Origin: Armatimonadota bacterium | Lineage (GTDB): Bacteria > Armatimonadota > HRBIN16 | Reading direction: 5' to 3' | NCBI GenBank assembly: GCA_026003195.1 | Contig: BPGU01000004.1 | Location: 382,317 to 446,316 of the forward strand | DNA length: 64,000 nt | Part shown: positions 32,661-41,047 of the stretch, piece after piece | Layout of the letters: each line of letters begins with the position of its first letter | Numbering within the stretch: position 1 is the stretch's first letter | Position numbers and translations under genes: made by a program | The notes under the pieces: model-generated | Database searches by the model: none | Seen by the model: only the letters and a program-made list of their open reading frames with translations | What the model was told of the DNA's origin: nothing

Positions 32661-33794
32661 ATGTCCACCCCTCTGCAGGTGATGACGGTCTTCGGCACGC
32701 GCCCCGATGCGGTGAAGATGGCTCCGGTCGTGCTGGAGCTGCAACGCTACGAACCGCACGTACGGGTAACTGTTGTGGTGACTGGGCAGCACCGCGAGAT
32801 GCTGGATCAGGTGCTGCAGGTGTTCCACATGGCTCCCCACCATGACCTGAACATCATGCAACACGGGCAAACGCTCACGCAGATTACCGTGCGGGTGCTG
32901 GAGGGGCTGGATGCTCTGCTTCGGGAGCAGAAGCCACATGTTCTACTGGCTCAGGGCGATACCACCACCACCTTTGTCGCCGCGCTGGCGGCGTTCTACC
33001 ATCAGGTAGCCTTTGGGCATGTAGAAGCAGGTTTGCGTACCTATCAAAAGTACAATCCTTTTCCCGAAGAGATGAACCGCAGGCTCGCTGGGGTCCTTGC
33101 CGACTTCCACTTTGCGCCCACTCCCAAAGCGCGTGAAAACCTCTTGCAGGAAGGTGTGAACCCCGAAAGGGTGTGGGTCACGGGCAACACCGGTATCGAC
33201 GCTTTGCTGATGGTGGCAGAGCAGCCCTATCCTGTGACCGACCCCCTGCTGCAACGGGCGATGGCATCGCCTTTGCGCACCATACTGCTCACCGCGCACC
33301 GCCGTGAGAACTGGGGGGAGCCTCTGCACCGTATCTGTACAGCTGTCAAGCAGCTGGTGGAACGCTTTCAGGACATTCAGGTGGTCTTTCCTATGCACCG
33401 CAATCCGCTGGTGCGTCAGATGGCGACCGAGGTGCTGGGCAGGGTGTCTCGCGTGATTCTCACCGACCCGCCCGACTACGCGCCTTTCGTGAAGTTAATG
33501 CAGCACTCTACCCTGATTCTCACCGACTCGGGCGGTGTGCAGGAGGAAGCGCCCAGCCTGGGCAAGCCGGTGCTGGTGCTCCGTGAGACCACCGAGCGAC
33601 CAGAAGGTGTGGAAGCGGGTACCGCGAAGCTGGTAGGCACGGATATCGAACGCATTGTCGAAGAGGCGAGCCGCTTGTTGACGGACGAAGAGGCTTATGC
33701 GCAGATGGCACGCGCGGTCAACCCGTATGGCGACGGCAAGGCGGCACAGCGCATTCGACAGGTTCTGTTCGAGCATTTCGGGGTGAACGCATGA
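32661..33794 (+). CDS. wecB: UDP-N-acetylglucosamine 2-epimerase (non-hydrolysing)
   Basis: 377 residues. It interconverts UDP-GlcNAc and UDP-ManNAc in the cytoplasm. The family marks are 'VFGTRPDAVKMAPVV', 'VTGQHREMLDQVL', 'AQGDTTTTFVAALAAFY', 'HVEAGLRTYQKYNPFPEEMNR', 'LLTAHRRENWGEPL' and 'LTDSGGVQEEAPSLGKPVL'. It starts 4 bp after the WecA/TagO-like gene, and its ATGA junction overlaps the next gene by 4 bp. UDP-ManNAc could be oxidised by the dehydrogenase at 42094-43401 or used directly in a linkage unit. Confidence 0.95.
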   Translation: MSTPLQVMTVFGTRPDAVKMAPVVLELQRYEPHVRVTVVVTGQHREMLDQVLQVFHMAPHHDLNIMQHGQTLTQITVRVLEGLDALLREQKPHVLLAQGDTTTTFVAALAAFYHQVAFGHVEAGLRTYQKYNPFPEEMNRRLAGVLADFHFAPTPKARENLLQEGVNPERVWVTGNTGIDALLMVAEQPYPVTDPLLQRAMASPLRTILLTAHRRENWGEPLHRICTAVKQLVERFQDIQVVFPMHRNPLVRQMATEVLGRVSRVILTDPPDYAPFVKLMQHSTLILTDSGGVQEEAPSLGKPVLVLRETTERPEGVEAGTAKLVGTDIERIVEEASRLLTDEEAYAQMARAVNPYGDGKAAQRIRQVLFEHFGVNA

Positions 33795-34921
33795 ACGACT
33801 GGTACTCGTGGCAGAACAGGATTCGGTTCATTGCGCGCACCGCAGGGGTGTTTCTCCTGCGCATACTGGCGATTGTTCTGGCGGTGTATGTGGTGGTGCG
33901 CATCCGTTCCATCCTGGTCACGTTGATTGTGGCTGGGCTGTTTGCCTATCCTGCAGGCTGGCTGGTTCATCTGCTGTTTCGTCTGCTGCCCCCACGTGTG
34001 CCTCGCAAGGTGGCGCGCCCGCTCGTCACGCTGGCGGTGTTTATACTATACGGCTACCTGACCTATCTCAGCGTGCGCGTGCTGATTATCCCATTTCAGG
34101 CGGAGTTGCGTGCGCTATCAGCCAACTGGCCGCAGTATCAGCAAGAGGTGCAGCAGTTTGTTGAGGATGTGCAGGTTTGGTACAAGACCTTACCACCAGA
34201 TGTGCGCCGCATGGTGGAGAGCCAGAATGTCGGCGGTATCGTGGAGATGTCGCGCCAGTGGATGAGCGGTCTGGTCGCCGGTACGGCAGCGGTAATAGGA
34301 CATATCGTGGAGATCGTACTGATACCCGTGCTGGCTTTTTACTTCCTTACCGACTCGCGCCATCTCAAGCAAGAGTTTGTGGCGTTGATTCCCCGTCGCT
34401 GGTGGAAGGATGCCTTGTGGCTGATGCGGCAGGCGAACCTGATACTGGAAAACTACGTGATCGGACAGATTATCCTGTGTCTGATTGCTGGCGTGGTCGT
34501 GGGCATCGGGCTGGCTTTGCTGGGCGTCAAATATGTGCTGGTGCTAGCGGTGCTGGCGGGCATTACTCGCGCTATCCCCATCATCGGTCCGATACTGGGG
34601 GGCATTCCGATTGTGTTGCTGGTGGCACTGCAGTTTCCACACAACCTGATGGTGGCGGTGCATGTGTTGGTTTTCTTTAGCGCCCTTCATTTCATCGAGA
34701 GTAAGCTCATTTTGCCCATACTTATCGGTGAGCGGGTGAAACTGCATCCGGTGACGGTGATCCTGGTGCTGCTTATCGGTGCGCAGTTCTTCGGGCTCAT
34801 GGGGATGTTTCTCGCCCCGCCGGTGGCAGCGATTATCCGCGTGGTTTTGCATCGCTATTATATCGCTCCTCAACGCGCGAGGCGTCTAACCCCACGAGCG
34901 GAGGAAATGGTGAGAACATGA
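33791..34921 (+). CDS. AI-2E family transporter (PerM/UPF0118)
   Basis: 376 residues with about seven membrane helices and a large central soluble region at ~95-165. Marks: 'IPVLAFYFLTDSRHLKQEF', 'NYVIGQIILCLIAGVVVGIG', 'AGITRAIPIIGPILGGIPI' and 'LPILIGERVKLHPVTVIL'. Members include TqsA, exporters of autoinducer-2, and sodium/proton antiporters; which applies here is open. Overlaps both neighbours by ATGA, so expression is coupled to wecB and uppP, which hints at an envelope-related role. Confidence 0.9.
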   Translation: MNDWYSWQNRIRFIARTAGVFLLRILAIVLAVYVVVRIRSILVTLIVAGLFAYPAGWLVHLLFRLLPPRVPRKVARPLVTLAVFILYGYLTYLSVRVLIIPFQAELRALSANWPQYQQEVQQFVEDVQVWYKTLPPDVRRMVESQNVGGIVEMSRQWMSGLVAGTAAVIGHIVEIVLIPVLAFYFLTDSRHLKQEFVALIPRRWWKDALWLMRQANLILENYVIGQIILCLIAGVVVGIGLALLGVKYVLVLAVLAGITRAIPIIGPILGGIPIVLLVALQFPHNLMVAVHVLVFFSALHFIESKLILPILIGERVKLHPVTVILVLLIGAQFFGLMGMFLAPPVAAIIRVVLHRYYIAPQRARRLTPRAEEMVRT

Positions 34922-35736
34922 ATCTGGTAGAGGCTGTCGTGCTGGGCGTCTTGCAAGGACTGGGTGAGTTTTTGCCCATTTCCAGCTCCGCCCATCTGTT
35001 AATCGCACCCTGGCTATTCGGCTGGCAGGAGGGCACTCCGCAGGAGAAGCTGGTGTTTGACGTGGCGCTTCATCTGGGCACCACAGTGGCGGTTATCGGC
35101 TACTTTCGGCACGACCTGTGGAGGCTGTTCCGAGCGTTGTTTCGCCCTGCTAACCCGCACCCTGAAGACCGTCGGATGGCGTGGATGATTGTGCTGGCGT
35201 GCCTGCCGGGAGCGGCGGCGGGTGCGCTTTTGGAAGATGTCATTGAGCAGAGTGTTCGCACACGGATTGCACTGATTGCCGTCTTGCTGATGCTGATGGG
35301 GGTAGTGCTGTACCTTGCCGACCGCTTTGGCAGGCGCGAGCGCTCGGTGGATTCGCTACGCACCTTTGAAGGCTTTCTGATAGGCTGTGCGCAGGCGCTA
35401 GCGTTGATACCGGGTGTGTCGCGTTCGGGGGCGACCCTTACCGCCGGGCTACTGCTGGGGTTAACGCGCGAGGCGGCAGCAAGGTTCTCCTTCTTGCTGT
35501 CTGCGCCGATTACCTTGGGAGCCACGCTGTGGACGTTCCGCCACTTGGTTACCTCGCCCCCTACTGGCGGGCAGCTGCAGGCGTTGGTGGTGGGCGTGCT
35601 CACCTCCGGCGTCGTCGGTTACCTCTCCATCGCATTCCTGTTGCGCTACCTGCGCACACACTCGGTGAACCTGTTCCTGTGGTATCGGCTGGCTCTTGGC
35701 TTGCTGGTGCTGGCGGTGTGGTGGATAAGGAGATAG
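34918..35736 (+). CDS. uppP: Undecaprenyl-diphosphatase
   Basis: 272 residues, polytopic. It dephosphorylates undecaprenyl diphosphate to recycle the lipid carrier used by the WecA/TagO-like enzyme and by peptidoglycan synthesis; overproduction is known to give bacitracin resistance. Marks: 'GVLQGLGEFLPISSSAHLL' with the catalytic Glu, 'DVALHLGTTVAVIGYF', and 'IPGVSRSGATLTAGLLLGLT' with the catalytic Arg/Ser loop. ATG overlaps the previous stop by 4 bp. Last gene of the run that starts with rpiB. Confidence 0.95.
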   Translation: MNLVEAVVLGVLQGLGEFLPISSSAHLLIAPWLFGWQEGTPQEKLVFDVALHLGTTVAVIGYFRHDLWRLFRALFRPANPHPEDRRMAWMIVLACLPGAAAGALLEDVIEQSVRTRIALIAVLLMLMGVVLYLADRFGRRERSVDSLRTFEGFLIGCAQALALIPGVSRSGATLTAGLLLGLTREAAARFSFLLSAPITLGATLWTFRHLVTSPPTGGQLQALVVGVLTSGVVGYLSIAFLLRYLRTHSVNLFLWYRLALGLLVLAVWWIRR

Positions 35737-35847
35737 TGTAGACAGACCAAGCAGTCACAGGGAATGATGGGCAACAGGCATTTTGCTGCTCCAGGTGATT
35801 GTGCCTGTAACCGAGCGCAAGGCGCACTACTCTATGACACCTTATCC

Positions 35848-36768
35848 CTAGAGCCGTGATGATCTGTACTGCCCCATCTCCCTCAATGCCAGTCGCGCCA
35901 GCCCTGCCGCAGGTGACACATCGGGCAGGATCACCTGAGCCCTTGGGAACTCTGGCAGCACCCTTTCGCGCAGCGGGGCTATCACCCACTCGCCCGCCCG
36001 GAACACCCCGCCTCCCAGCACCACCGGAAAGGTCTCGTCGGGGGTGAACAGCTTGCGTGCTACCACCAGCACATCGTTGCCTAACGTCTCGCCCGCTTCG
36101 CGCAGGATGCGTTGCGCTACCCGGTCACCTGCGTCCGCCGCCCTGCTGACTCGCACCGAAAAGCCCGCCAGCACATGGCGAGGCAGGTTGTCGCGGTACA
36201 CCAGTCGAGTGATTTCCCACAGATGCTTTAACCCGAAATAATCTATCATCTCCTCACGCAGGCTCGTTTCCTCTCCACGTCCGTCGGAGGCGCGGAGCAC
36301 CGCGCGCAGCGCCTGTATCGCGATGTCGGTCGCGCTGCCTTCATCTCCTAACAGCATCCCCCAGCCGCCCACAGAGGCGTGCTTCTCTGCCCCTCGCCAG
36401 CCCACCGTGCTGGAACCTGTGCCTGCCACCACGCCGATACCATACGGCTCCAGCACGCCGCCCGCCGCCAGCACCGCGCGATGCTCCGCCTGATGCTGCC
36501 AGAGTGCGTTGGGGAAAACCGTTTGCATTTCGGTGCGAATGCTGGGCAGGTCGGGAATAAAGGTGGAGTATACCCGAACCACCTGCGCATGGTCTACTGA
36601 CTCCGCAAGGCGCGAAAGCACCTCCAGCACCGACCGCTCACACTCTTCGAACGGCACGAAATTGAGGTTGGTGCCGCCGCTTCGTGCCGAAGCCACCACC
36701 TCGCCCGCCTCGTTCATGACGACCCCTTCGGTCTTGGTGCCTCCACCGTCTAACCCTGCGACCAGCAC
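35848..36768 (-). CDS. BadF/BadG-type ATPase, probable N-acetylglucosamine kinase
   Basis: 306 residues from GTG 36768, about 7 bp after GGAGGTG. ASKHA-fold sugar kinase: phosphate loop 'GLDGGGTKTEGVV', 'GIGVVAGTGSSTVGW' and 'GGWGMLLGDEGSATDIAIQA', the pattern of N-acetylglucosamine kinases of the BcrAD_BadFG family. It would phosphorylate recovered amino sugars to feed the UDP-GlcNAc pool used by genes upstream. Substrate is inferred only from the family. Its start is 1 bp after the stop of the pseudopilin-like gene, so the two are coupled. Confidence 0.88.
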   Translation of the reverse strand: MLVAGLDGGGTKTEGVVMNEAGEVVASARSGGTNLNFVPFEECERSVLEVLSRLAESVDHAQVVRVYSTFIPDLPSIRTEMQTVFPNALWQHQAEHRAVLAAGGVLEPYGIGVVAGTGSSTVGWRGAEKHASVGGWGMLLGDEGSATDIAIQALRAVLRASDGRGEETSLREEMIDYFGLKHLWEITRLVYRDNLPRHVLAGFSVRVSRAADAGDRVAQRILREAGETLGNDVLVVARKLFTPDETFPVVLGGGVFRAGEWVIAPLRERVLPEFPRAQVILPDVSPAAGLARLALREMGQYRSSRL

Positions 36769-36769
36769 C

Positions 36770-37537
36770 TCAGTACACCTCCGACTGCGGCAGATATGCG
36801 CTCCACGGGGAGAGCACTTTGCCGTCCGTGTCGCGCTGCACGGCTATCACGCTGGCAGGCACTTCGCCCACGTGACCGTCTGCGAACAGCATGTTGATTG
36901 TGCTGCCATGTCGCGTGCGCAGCTCGCGATAGTCTTCCCACTTGCCGTTGCGTGAGAATACAGCCAGTCTCTGCACGTAGCGGGCATCCTTGTCGCTCTG
37001 GTTGTCCGGTGTATCAAAGCCGATGAACAGCGCCTGTTGCTCGGTGGGAATATCAGGCAAGGGATGCGTGTTCAATCCATCAGGTGCGCTATCGGCAATG
37101 ACCGCCAGTTGCGAGCCGTTGGCAGGCAGTCTGCTGGGGCGCACCCCCGACGCAGGCAAGAAGAAGCCGTACGAGACGTGCCGCTTCTCGTCCGAGTCGG
37201 GGTCCATGTACGGTGGCTCTTGCTTCGCAGGGTCTGCCGGGCAGTAAAAACGTTTGGCGTCCAGATATCCGCCGATGAGCATGGGCCAGGTAACCAGCTT
37301 GTTGTCCCGCTGCTTATCGCGGTAGTATGCCAGAGGCAGGGTTTCGTCCCAGTCCAGCATATAGGTGCGCAGCGCGCTGGACATTTCCCGCATATTGCTC
37401 AAGCAGCTGGCATTGAGCGACCTCCGGCGCAGGTCTAAGTAGCCCGGCACCAGTATCGCCAGCACCACCAGCGCGATACCGACTACCCACAATCGTTCCC
37501 GAAAGGTTGGTGCTTGTTTCTGCTGTTCTTCCTGCAA
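36770..37537 (-). CDS. Pseudopilin-like membrane protein with H-X9-DG motif
   Basis: 255 residues. One membrane helix at ~17-33 ('VVGIALVVLAILVPGYLDL') followed by 'LNASCLSNMREMSSALRTYMLDWDE', like the N-terminal helix of DUF1559 pseudopilins, but without the usual 'FTLIE' cleavage motif. The C-terminal third has 'RHGSTINMLFADGHVG', the H-X9-DG motif found in Planctomycetes and Armatimonadota proteins of this type. It may be a permanently membrane-anchored relative; its role is unknown. Directly upstream of, and coupled to, the BadF-type kinase gene. Confidence 0.78.
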   Translation of the reverse strand: MQEEQQKQAPTFRERLWVVGIALVVLAILVPGYLDLRRRSLNASCLSNMREMSSALRTYMLDWDETLPLAYYRDKQRDNKLVTWPMLIGGYLDAKRFYCPADPAKQEPPYMDPDSDEKRHVSYGFFLPASGVRPSRLPANGSQLAVIADSAPDGLNTHPLPDIPTEQQALFIGFDTPDNQSDKDARYVQRLAVFSRNGKWEDYRELRTRHGSTINMLFADGHVGEVPASVIAVQRDTDGKVLSPWSAYLPQSEVY

Positions 37538-37611
37538 GTGATGCCTCCTCTGAATCTCATTCTAATGGATGAGCAAGGCTCTGTCCGAGCCGTTGTTTGT
37601 CACCGCGGGCT

Positions 37612-38853
37612 TCAGCCTGTGCTGACAGCCGTCCACAGTGCGGAGATGGGCTGCGCCCACAGTCCCTCACCGAATGACAGGGTGTGTTCACCCCTGTATA
37701 ATACGATACCACACACGAAACGGTTGCCCGCTAACTTCTGCAAGCTGCGAAGCCCCTTAAAGTGCTCGGAATGCACTGTTGCACCGGGTTTCACCTCTAT
37801 GCCCACCAGTGTGCCCTGCGCGTCCTCAATGACAAAATCCACCTCTTCTCCTCGATCGGTTCGGAAGTGGTGCAATCGCAGGCGACGGCTGCTGAACCCA
37901 ATTTGCTTGAGCAGCTCCGTTCCCACGAAGTTTTCCACCAATCTTCCTTGCAGCAGGGGGTCGCGTGCCAGGCGCTCCTCATCGCACCCCAGCAGGGCGC
38001 AGGCAAGCCCGGTATCGTTGAGCAGTATCTTCGGCGATTTCAGCAACCGCTTGCCCACGCTGGTGTACCAGGCGGGTATGCGCACCAGCAGGAACAACGT
38101 CTCCAGCAAAGCCAGATAGCGCTGCAGTGTGCTCTGGGGAATCCCGGTCTCTCGCGAGAGATTGGCTACGTTCAGCGTCTGGCACGCCTGAGCTGCAAGC
38201 AGTTGCAGGAGACGGGGCACTTCCGTCAACCGTTCGATATCTGCGATCTCCCGCACATCTCGTGCCAGCAGGGTATCCACGTACGAGAGGAGCCAGTCTG
38301 TCCTGTGGCGCGGTTCGGAGCACAATACCGCCTCAGGATAGCCACCCCGTACCACCCGGGAAAGCAAGTCGTGCGGTGGGGGAAAGTTGCCCGTTGACAG
38401 ACCATTGGAAAACACTCTTTCCAGCCAGCTGTCTTCTTCCCCCTCTATTTCCCCTTGCGACAGCGGCATCAAGGTAATCACTGCCATGCGCCCTACCAGT
38501 GTTTCAGAGAGGTGGGGAAGCATCAGGGGATTCGCAGAGCCAGTCAGCAGCAGGTCACCAGCCTCCCGATGTGCGTCCACGCGCATCTTTAACAGGGGCA
38601 TGATAGCCGGTGCACGCTGCACCTCGTCCAGCACCGTGTGCAACGGCAGTGTACGCACGAAGCCGACAGGGTCCTGTCCTGCTGCAGAAAGCACAGCCGG
38701 GTCGTCAAAACTGAAATAGTGCTTCATGATGCCAGCCTGAATCAGCTGCCTCGCCAGCGTGGTTTTACCCACCTGACGCGCTCCCTGCAGGTACACTACC
38801 GGCATCGTACTCAGCAGGTCTACAACTCGCCTGTGAAGCGTTCTGGGAAACAT
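37612..38853 (-). CDS. AAA-family ATPase with DUF4143 C-terminal domain
   Basis: 413 residues from ATG 38853 (ATG 38856 is also possible). N-terminal AAA_14 ATPase with Walker A 'LQGARQVGKTTLARQLI', Walker B region 'LHTVLDEVQRAPAIMPLL', sensor 'LLLTGSANPLML', then a helical winged-helix segment ('LSRETGIPQSTLQRYLALLE') and the DUF4143 domain ending 'EEVDFVIEDAQGTLVGIEVK', which has the D-ExK layout of PD-(D/E)XK folds. Such proteins are very common singletons in prokaryotes, often suspected of defence or mobile functions, but none is well characterised. It stands alone, with an unusual promoter (see 38862-38917). Confidence 0.9.
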   Translation of the reverse strand: MFPRTLHRRVVDLLSTMPVVYLQGARQVGKTTLARQLIQAGIMKHYFSFDDPAVLSAAGQDPVGFVRTLPLHTVLDEVQRAPAIMPLLKMRVDAHREAGDLLLTGSANPLMLPHLSETLVGRMAVITLMPLSQGEIEGEEDSWLERVFSNGLSTGNFPPPHDLLSRVVRGGYPEAVLCSEPRHRTDWLLSYVDTLLARDVREIADIERLTEVPRLLQLLAAQACQTLNVANLSRETGIPQSTLQRYLALLETLFLLVRIPAWYTSVGKRLLKSPKILLNDTGLACALLGCDEERLARDPLLQGRLVENFVGTELLKQIGFSSRRLRLHHFRTDRGEEVDFVIEDAQGTLVGIEVKPGATVHSEHFKGLRSLQKLAGNRFVCGIVLYRGEHTLSFGEGLWAQPISALWTAVSTG

Positions 38854-38861
38854 CATGGATG

Positions 38862-38917
38862 ATTATACACTGCTTTGTGGTGGATTTTCCACCATAAAAT
38901 GACAGATTTTCCACCAT
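38862..38917 (-). promoter_or_regulatory. Compact promoter and repeat operator of the AAA/DUF4143 gene
   Basis: On the minus strand TATAAT (38867-38862) ends only 5 bp before ATG 38856, so the predicted transcript starts at or within the first codons: a leaderless mRNA. Upstream the motif ATGGTGGAAAATC occurs twice (38917-38905 and 38895-38883, 22 bp apart), and the second copy is half of the palindrome TGGTGGA-TTT-TCCACCA (38878-38894), which overlaps the expected -35 position. This looks like a regulator-binding site, possibly autoregulatory. Confidence 0.6.
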
Positions 38918-39085
38918 CATCGTGATTGCGCACAACATCGCCTGGATTCCTCTCCGTTTCGAAGCAAAAATCGCCATAATAGTAGAGAAGGGGTGCCCTG
39001 AACAGGTTCATTGCGCAGGGATCCACGTTACAGAGCACGAAAAAATACCGGAAATACATTCTCCAGAGGAGGTGTTCTCACAGGC

Positions 39086-39736
39086 ATGTCACGAAGCATC
39101 TGGCTGTTACTGCTGATTGCGCCGTTGCTGGCGGGCTGCGGCGCAGGGCTAAAGGAGGAAGGACGCCTGCCCGTCTCCAATCCGTTAGGGCGATCCGAGG
39201 GCGAGACCATGGAACTGCTCATCGGGGCGGTGCCAGTCTCGCGCAATGGTGGAGCCGTTACCAGGCAGGCGTACGCCAGCTACACTGGCTCCTTTTCCAA
39301 CACCAGCACCGACGTGACCATCGGCAACGTGCGCCGGTTCATCATCTGCCAGCGAATCCAGTCGGCGCAGGTGCAGGTTCCCGACGGTGCATCCCTACCC
39401 CAAACCATTACCCTGAACAACTTCCACCTCAACGCTACCTTTTCCGACAATCAGGCACAGGTGACCTTTGACGTATCCGTCACCGGCACTGTCATCCTCA
39501 CGCACGCTGACGGCAACAACTACACGGTCACGGTGCAGGGAGCAGGAGATGACCCCTGTCTGGGGGCAACGGTAGAGTCCGGCGACTTAAACACGCTGGC
39601 GCAGATCGTCACGCAAGGTGGAGAGAATACCGTTGGGGTTACTCTGACCGCGGAGGTCACCAGCGACCCGGGCTTGCCGGACGGCACACGAATCATCCTC
39701 ACGACCGGCTTGGGCACCGGCACTCTGGAACTTTAG
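39086..39736 (+). CDS. Lipoprotein of unknown function
   Basis: 216 residues from ATG 39086 (GAGGAGGTG ~11 bp before). The signal 'LLLLIAPLLAGCGAG' has a lipobox Cys. 'LPVSNPLGRSEGETMELL' follows, then a Thr/Asn-rich beta structure with a pair of Cys ('RFIICQRI' and 'DDPCLG'). It resembles the lipoprotein at 19522-20181 in architecture. It is followed after 11 bp by an outer-membrane protein gene, so the pair is probably an operon and may form one envelope complex. Confidence 0.72.
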   Translation: MSRSIWLLLLIAPLLAGCGAGLKEEGRLPVSNPLGRSEGETMELLIGAVPVSRNGGAVTRQAYASYTGSFSNTSTDVTIGNVRRFIICQRIQSAQVQVPDGASLPQTITLNNFHLNATFSDNQAQVTFDVSVTGTVILTHADGNNYTVTVQGAGDDPCLGATVESGDLNTLAQIVTQGGENTVGVTLTAEVTSDPGLPDGTRIILTTGLGTGTLEL

Positions 39737-39747
39737 GAGGAGATGCG

Positions 39748-40866
39748 ATGAGAAGATGTCTCTGGATTACTCTGGCGACACTGGCAGCAGCATCTGTCAG
39801 CACCTGGGCGGATGAAGTCTCCCTCTTTGGCTCACCTAGCCGGGGCATGGCAGGTGCTGGCATCGCGCTGATGCGCAACCCATCGGAACAAATGTACCTG
39901 AACCCGGCAGCGGTGGCATACGTGCGCGGGGTGCAGTTTGGCTTGAGCAACCTGAATCTGGATACGGAGGGGGCTACCCTGCGTCAGCTGAGCGACACCG
40001 TGACCATCGGGCAGAAAGGAGTGGTGGACCTCGCGGACGCCGCGCGCATCGTTCGTACCTTTGGCGAGAAGGAGAAAGTGCAGGCGGTGCTGCATGCGGA
40101 CGCCGGGCTGGTGTTCAACGGTATTGCCGTCACCGCAGGGGCAGTGGGTGATTTTCGCCTTTACCCCAACACTCCGTTGCAGCGCTGGGCGCGCGGCGAG
40201 AGCAACGACCTCACGGGCGCGCAAGGCGACATCTACGGAATGGTTGCCTTCAGCCTGCCAGATGTCACTGTGGGCGCGCGCCTGTCAGCGGGAGACTCTG
40301 AGAGCGAGATAGCCATCGGGGCGCGAGTGCGCTTCCTGCGGGTGTTCTATACCCACTACTTCGCCGACCAGACCGACCTCTCCTCGGGAAACGCGGGTAG
40401 CCGGGCGGTGGAGCTGGGCACGGCGGACTATCTGGACAAGCGCGGTACCGCCGTAGACGTAGGTGTCATCTGGAAGCCCAACAAGGAAGTGCCCCTCTCC
40501 TACGCGCTGGTGGTGGAGAACTTGATCGAGCCGAACATCGAGTTCCCCTTCACCGCCCCCAATACGTTGCAGGTGCCCGGTGCATCCCAGAGCACCGTGA
40601 AACCTATCAAGCGGGCTATCCACATGGGAGTGGCTATGGAGGGGATGATGGGCATTACTTACGTGGCGGACTGGATAGACATTACCAACAACCTCGGCAA
40701 GCGCGAGCTGCGTTTTGGTGCCGAGAAACGGCTGGCGGGCGGTCTGGCGATACGTGCTGGCTACGGTACGAAAAACGGTTGGGCGATAGGCGGGCAGATT
40801 TTCGGCATCAACATCGCCGTCGCGCAGAAGTTCCCCTTGCAGGTGTCGCGCTCTCTGCAGTTCTGA
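39748..40866 (+). CDS. Outer-membrane protein with FadL/TraF-like features
   Basis: 372 residues, ATG after AGGAGGAG. Signal peptide ending 'VSTWAD', then 'LFGSPSRGMAGAGIALMRNP' and 'MYLNPAAVAYVRGVQFGLSN', the opening of FadL/PorV/TraF-type barrels, where the N-terminal 'GMAGAG...NPAA' segment plugs the pore. The remainder is strand-rich and ends with aromatic Phe. Substrate unknown. Paired with the lipoprotein gene 11 bp upstream and followed by a hairpin. Confidence 0.72.
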   Translation: MRRCLWITLATLAAASVSTWADEVSLFGSPSRGMAGAGIALMRNPSEQMYLNPAAVAYVRGVQFGLSNLNLDTEGATLRQLSDTVTIGQKGVVDLADAARIVRTFGEKEKVQAVLHADAGLVFNGIAVTAGAVGDFRLYPNTPLQRWARGESNDLTGAQGDIYGMVAFSLPDVTVGARLSAGDSESEIAIGARVRFLRVFYTHYFADQTDLSSGNAGSRAVELGTADYLDKRGTAVDVGVIWKPNKEVPLSYALVVENLIEPNIEFPFTAPNTLQVPGASQSTVKPIKRAIHMGVAMEGMMGITYVADWIDITNNLGKRELRFGAEKRLAGGLAIRAGYGTKNGWAIGGQIFGINIAVAQKFPLQVSRSLQF

Positions 40867-40890
40867 GCCAGCCTGTCGCCTGTGTGGTCA

Positions 40891-40915
40891 TCCCCTCTCC
40901 CATCAGGAGAGGGGA
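40891..40915 (+). terminator. Hairpin terminator after the outer-membrane protein gene
   Basis: TCCCCTCTCC (40891-40900), loop CATCA, GGAGAGGGGA (40906-40915), then TTCGT. A perfect 10-bp stem 24 bp after the stop codon. Confidence 0.7.
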
Positions 40916-41047
40916 TTCGTGCTTGCTGACCGCCAGGCATGAGTCGTGCGATGATACGGAAAGGAACCGTGCAGGAACCCTGCCCCTCTACAGTGAAGAG
41001 GCTTCACGGGGGAAGTTCTCTCATCCATCCAAGAGGTGTGTTCTTCG

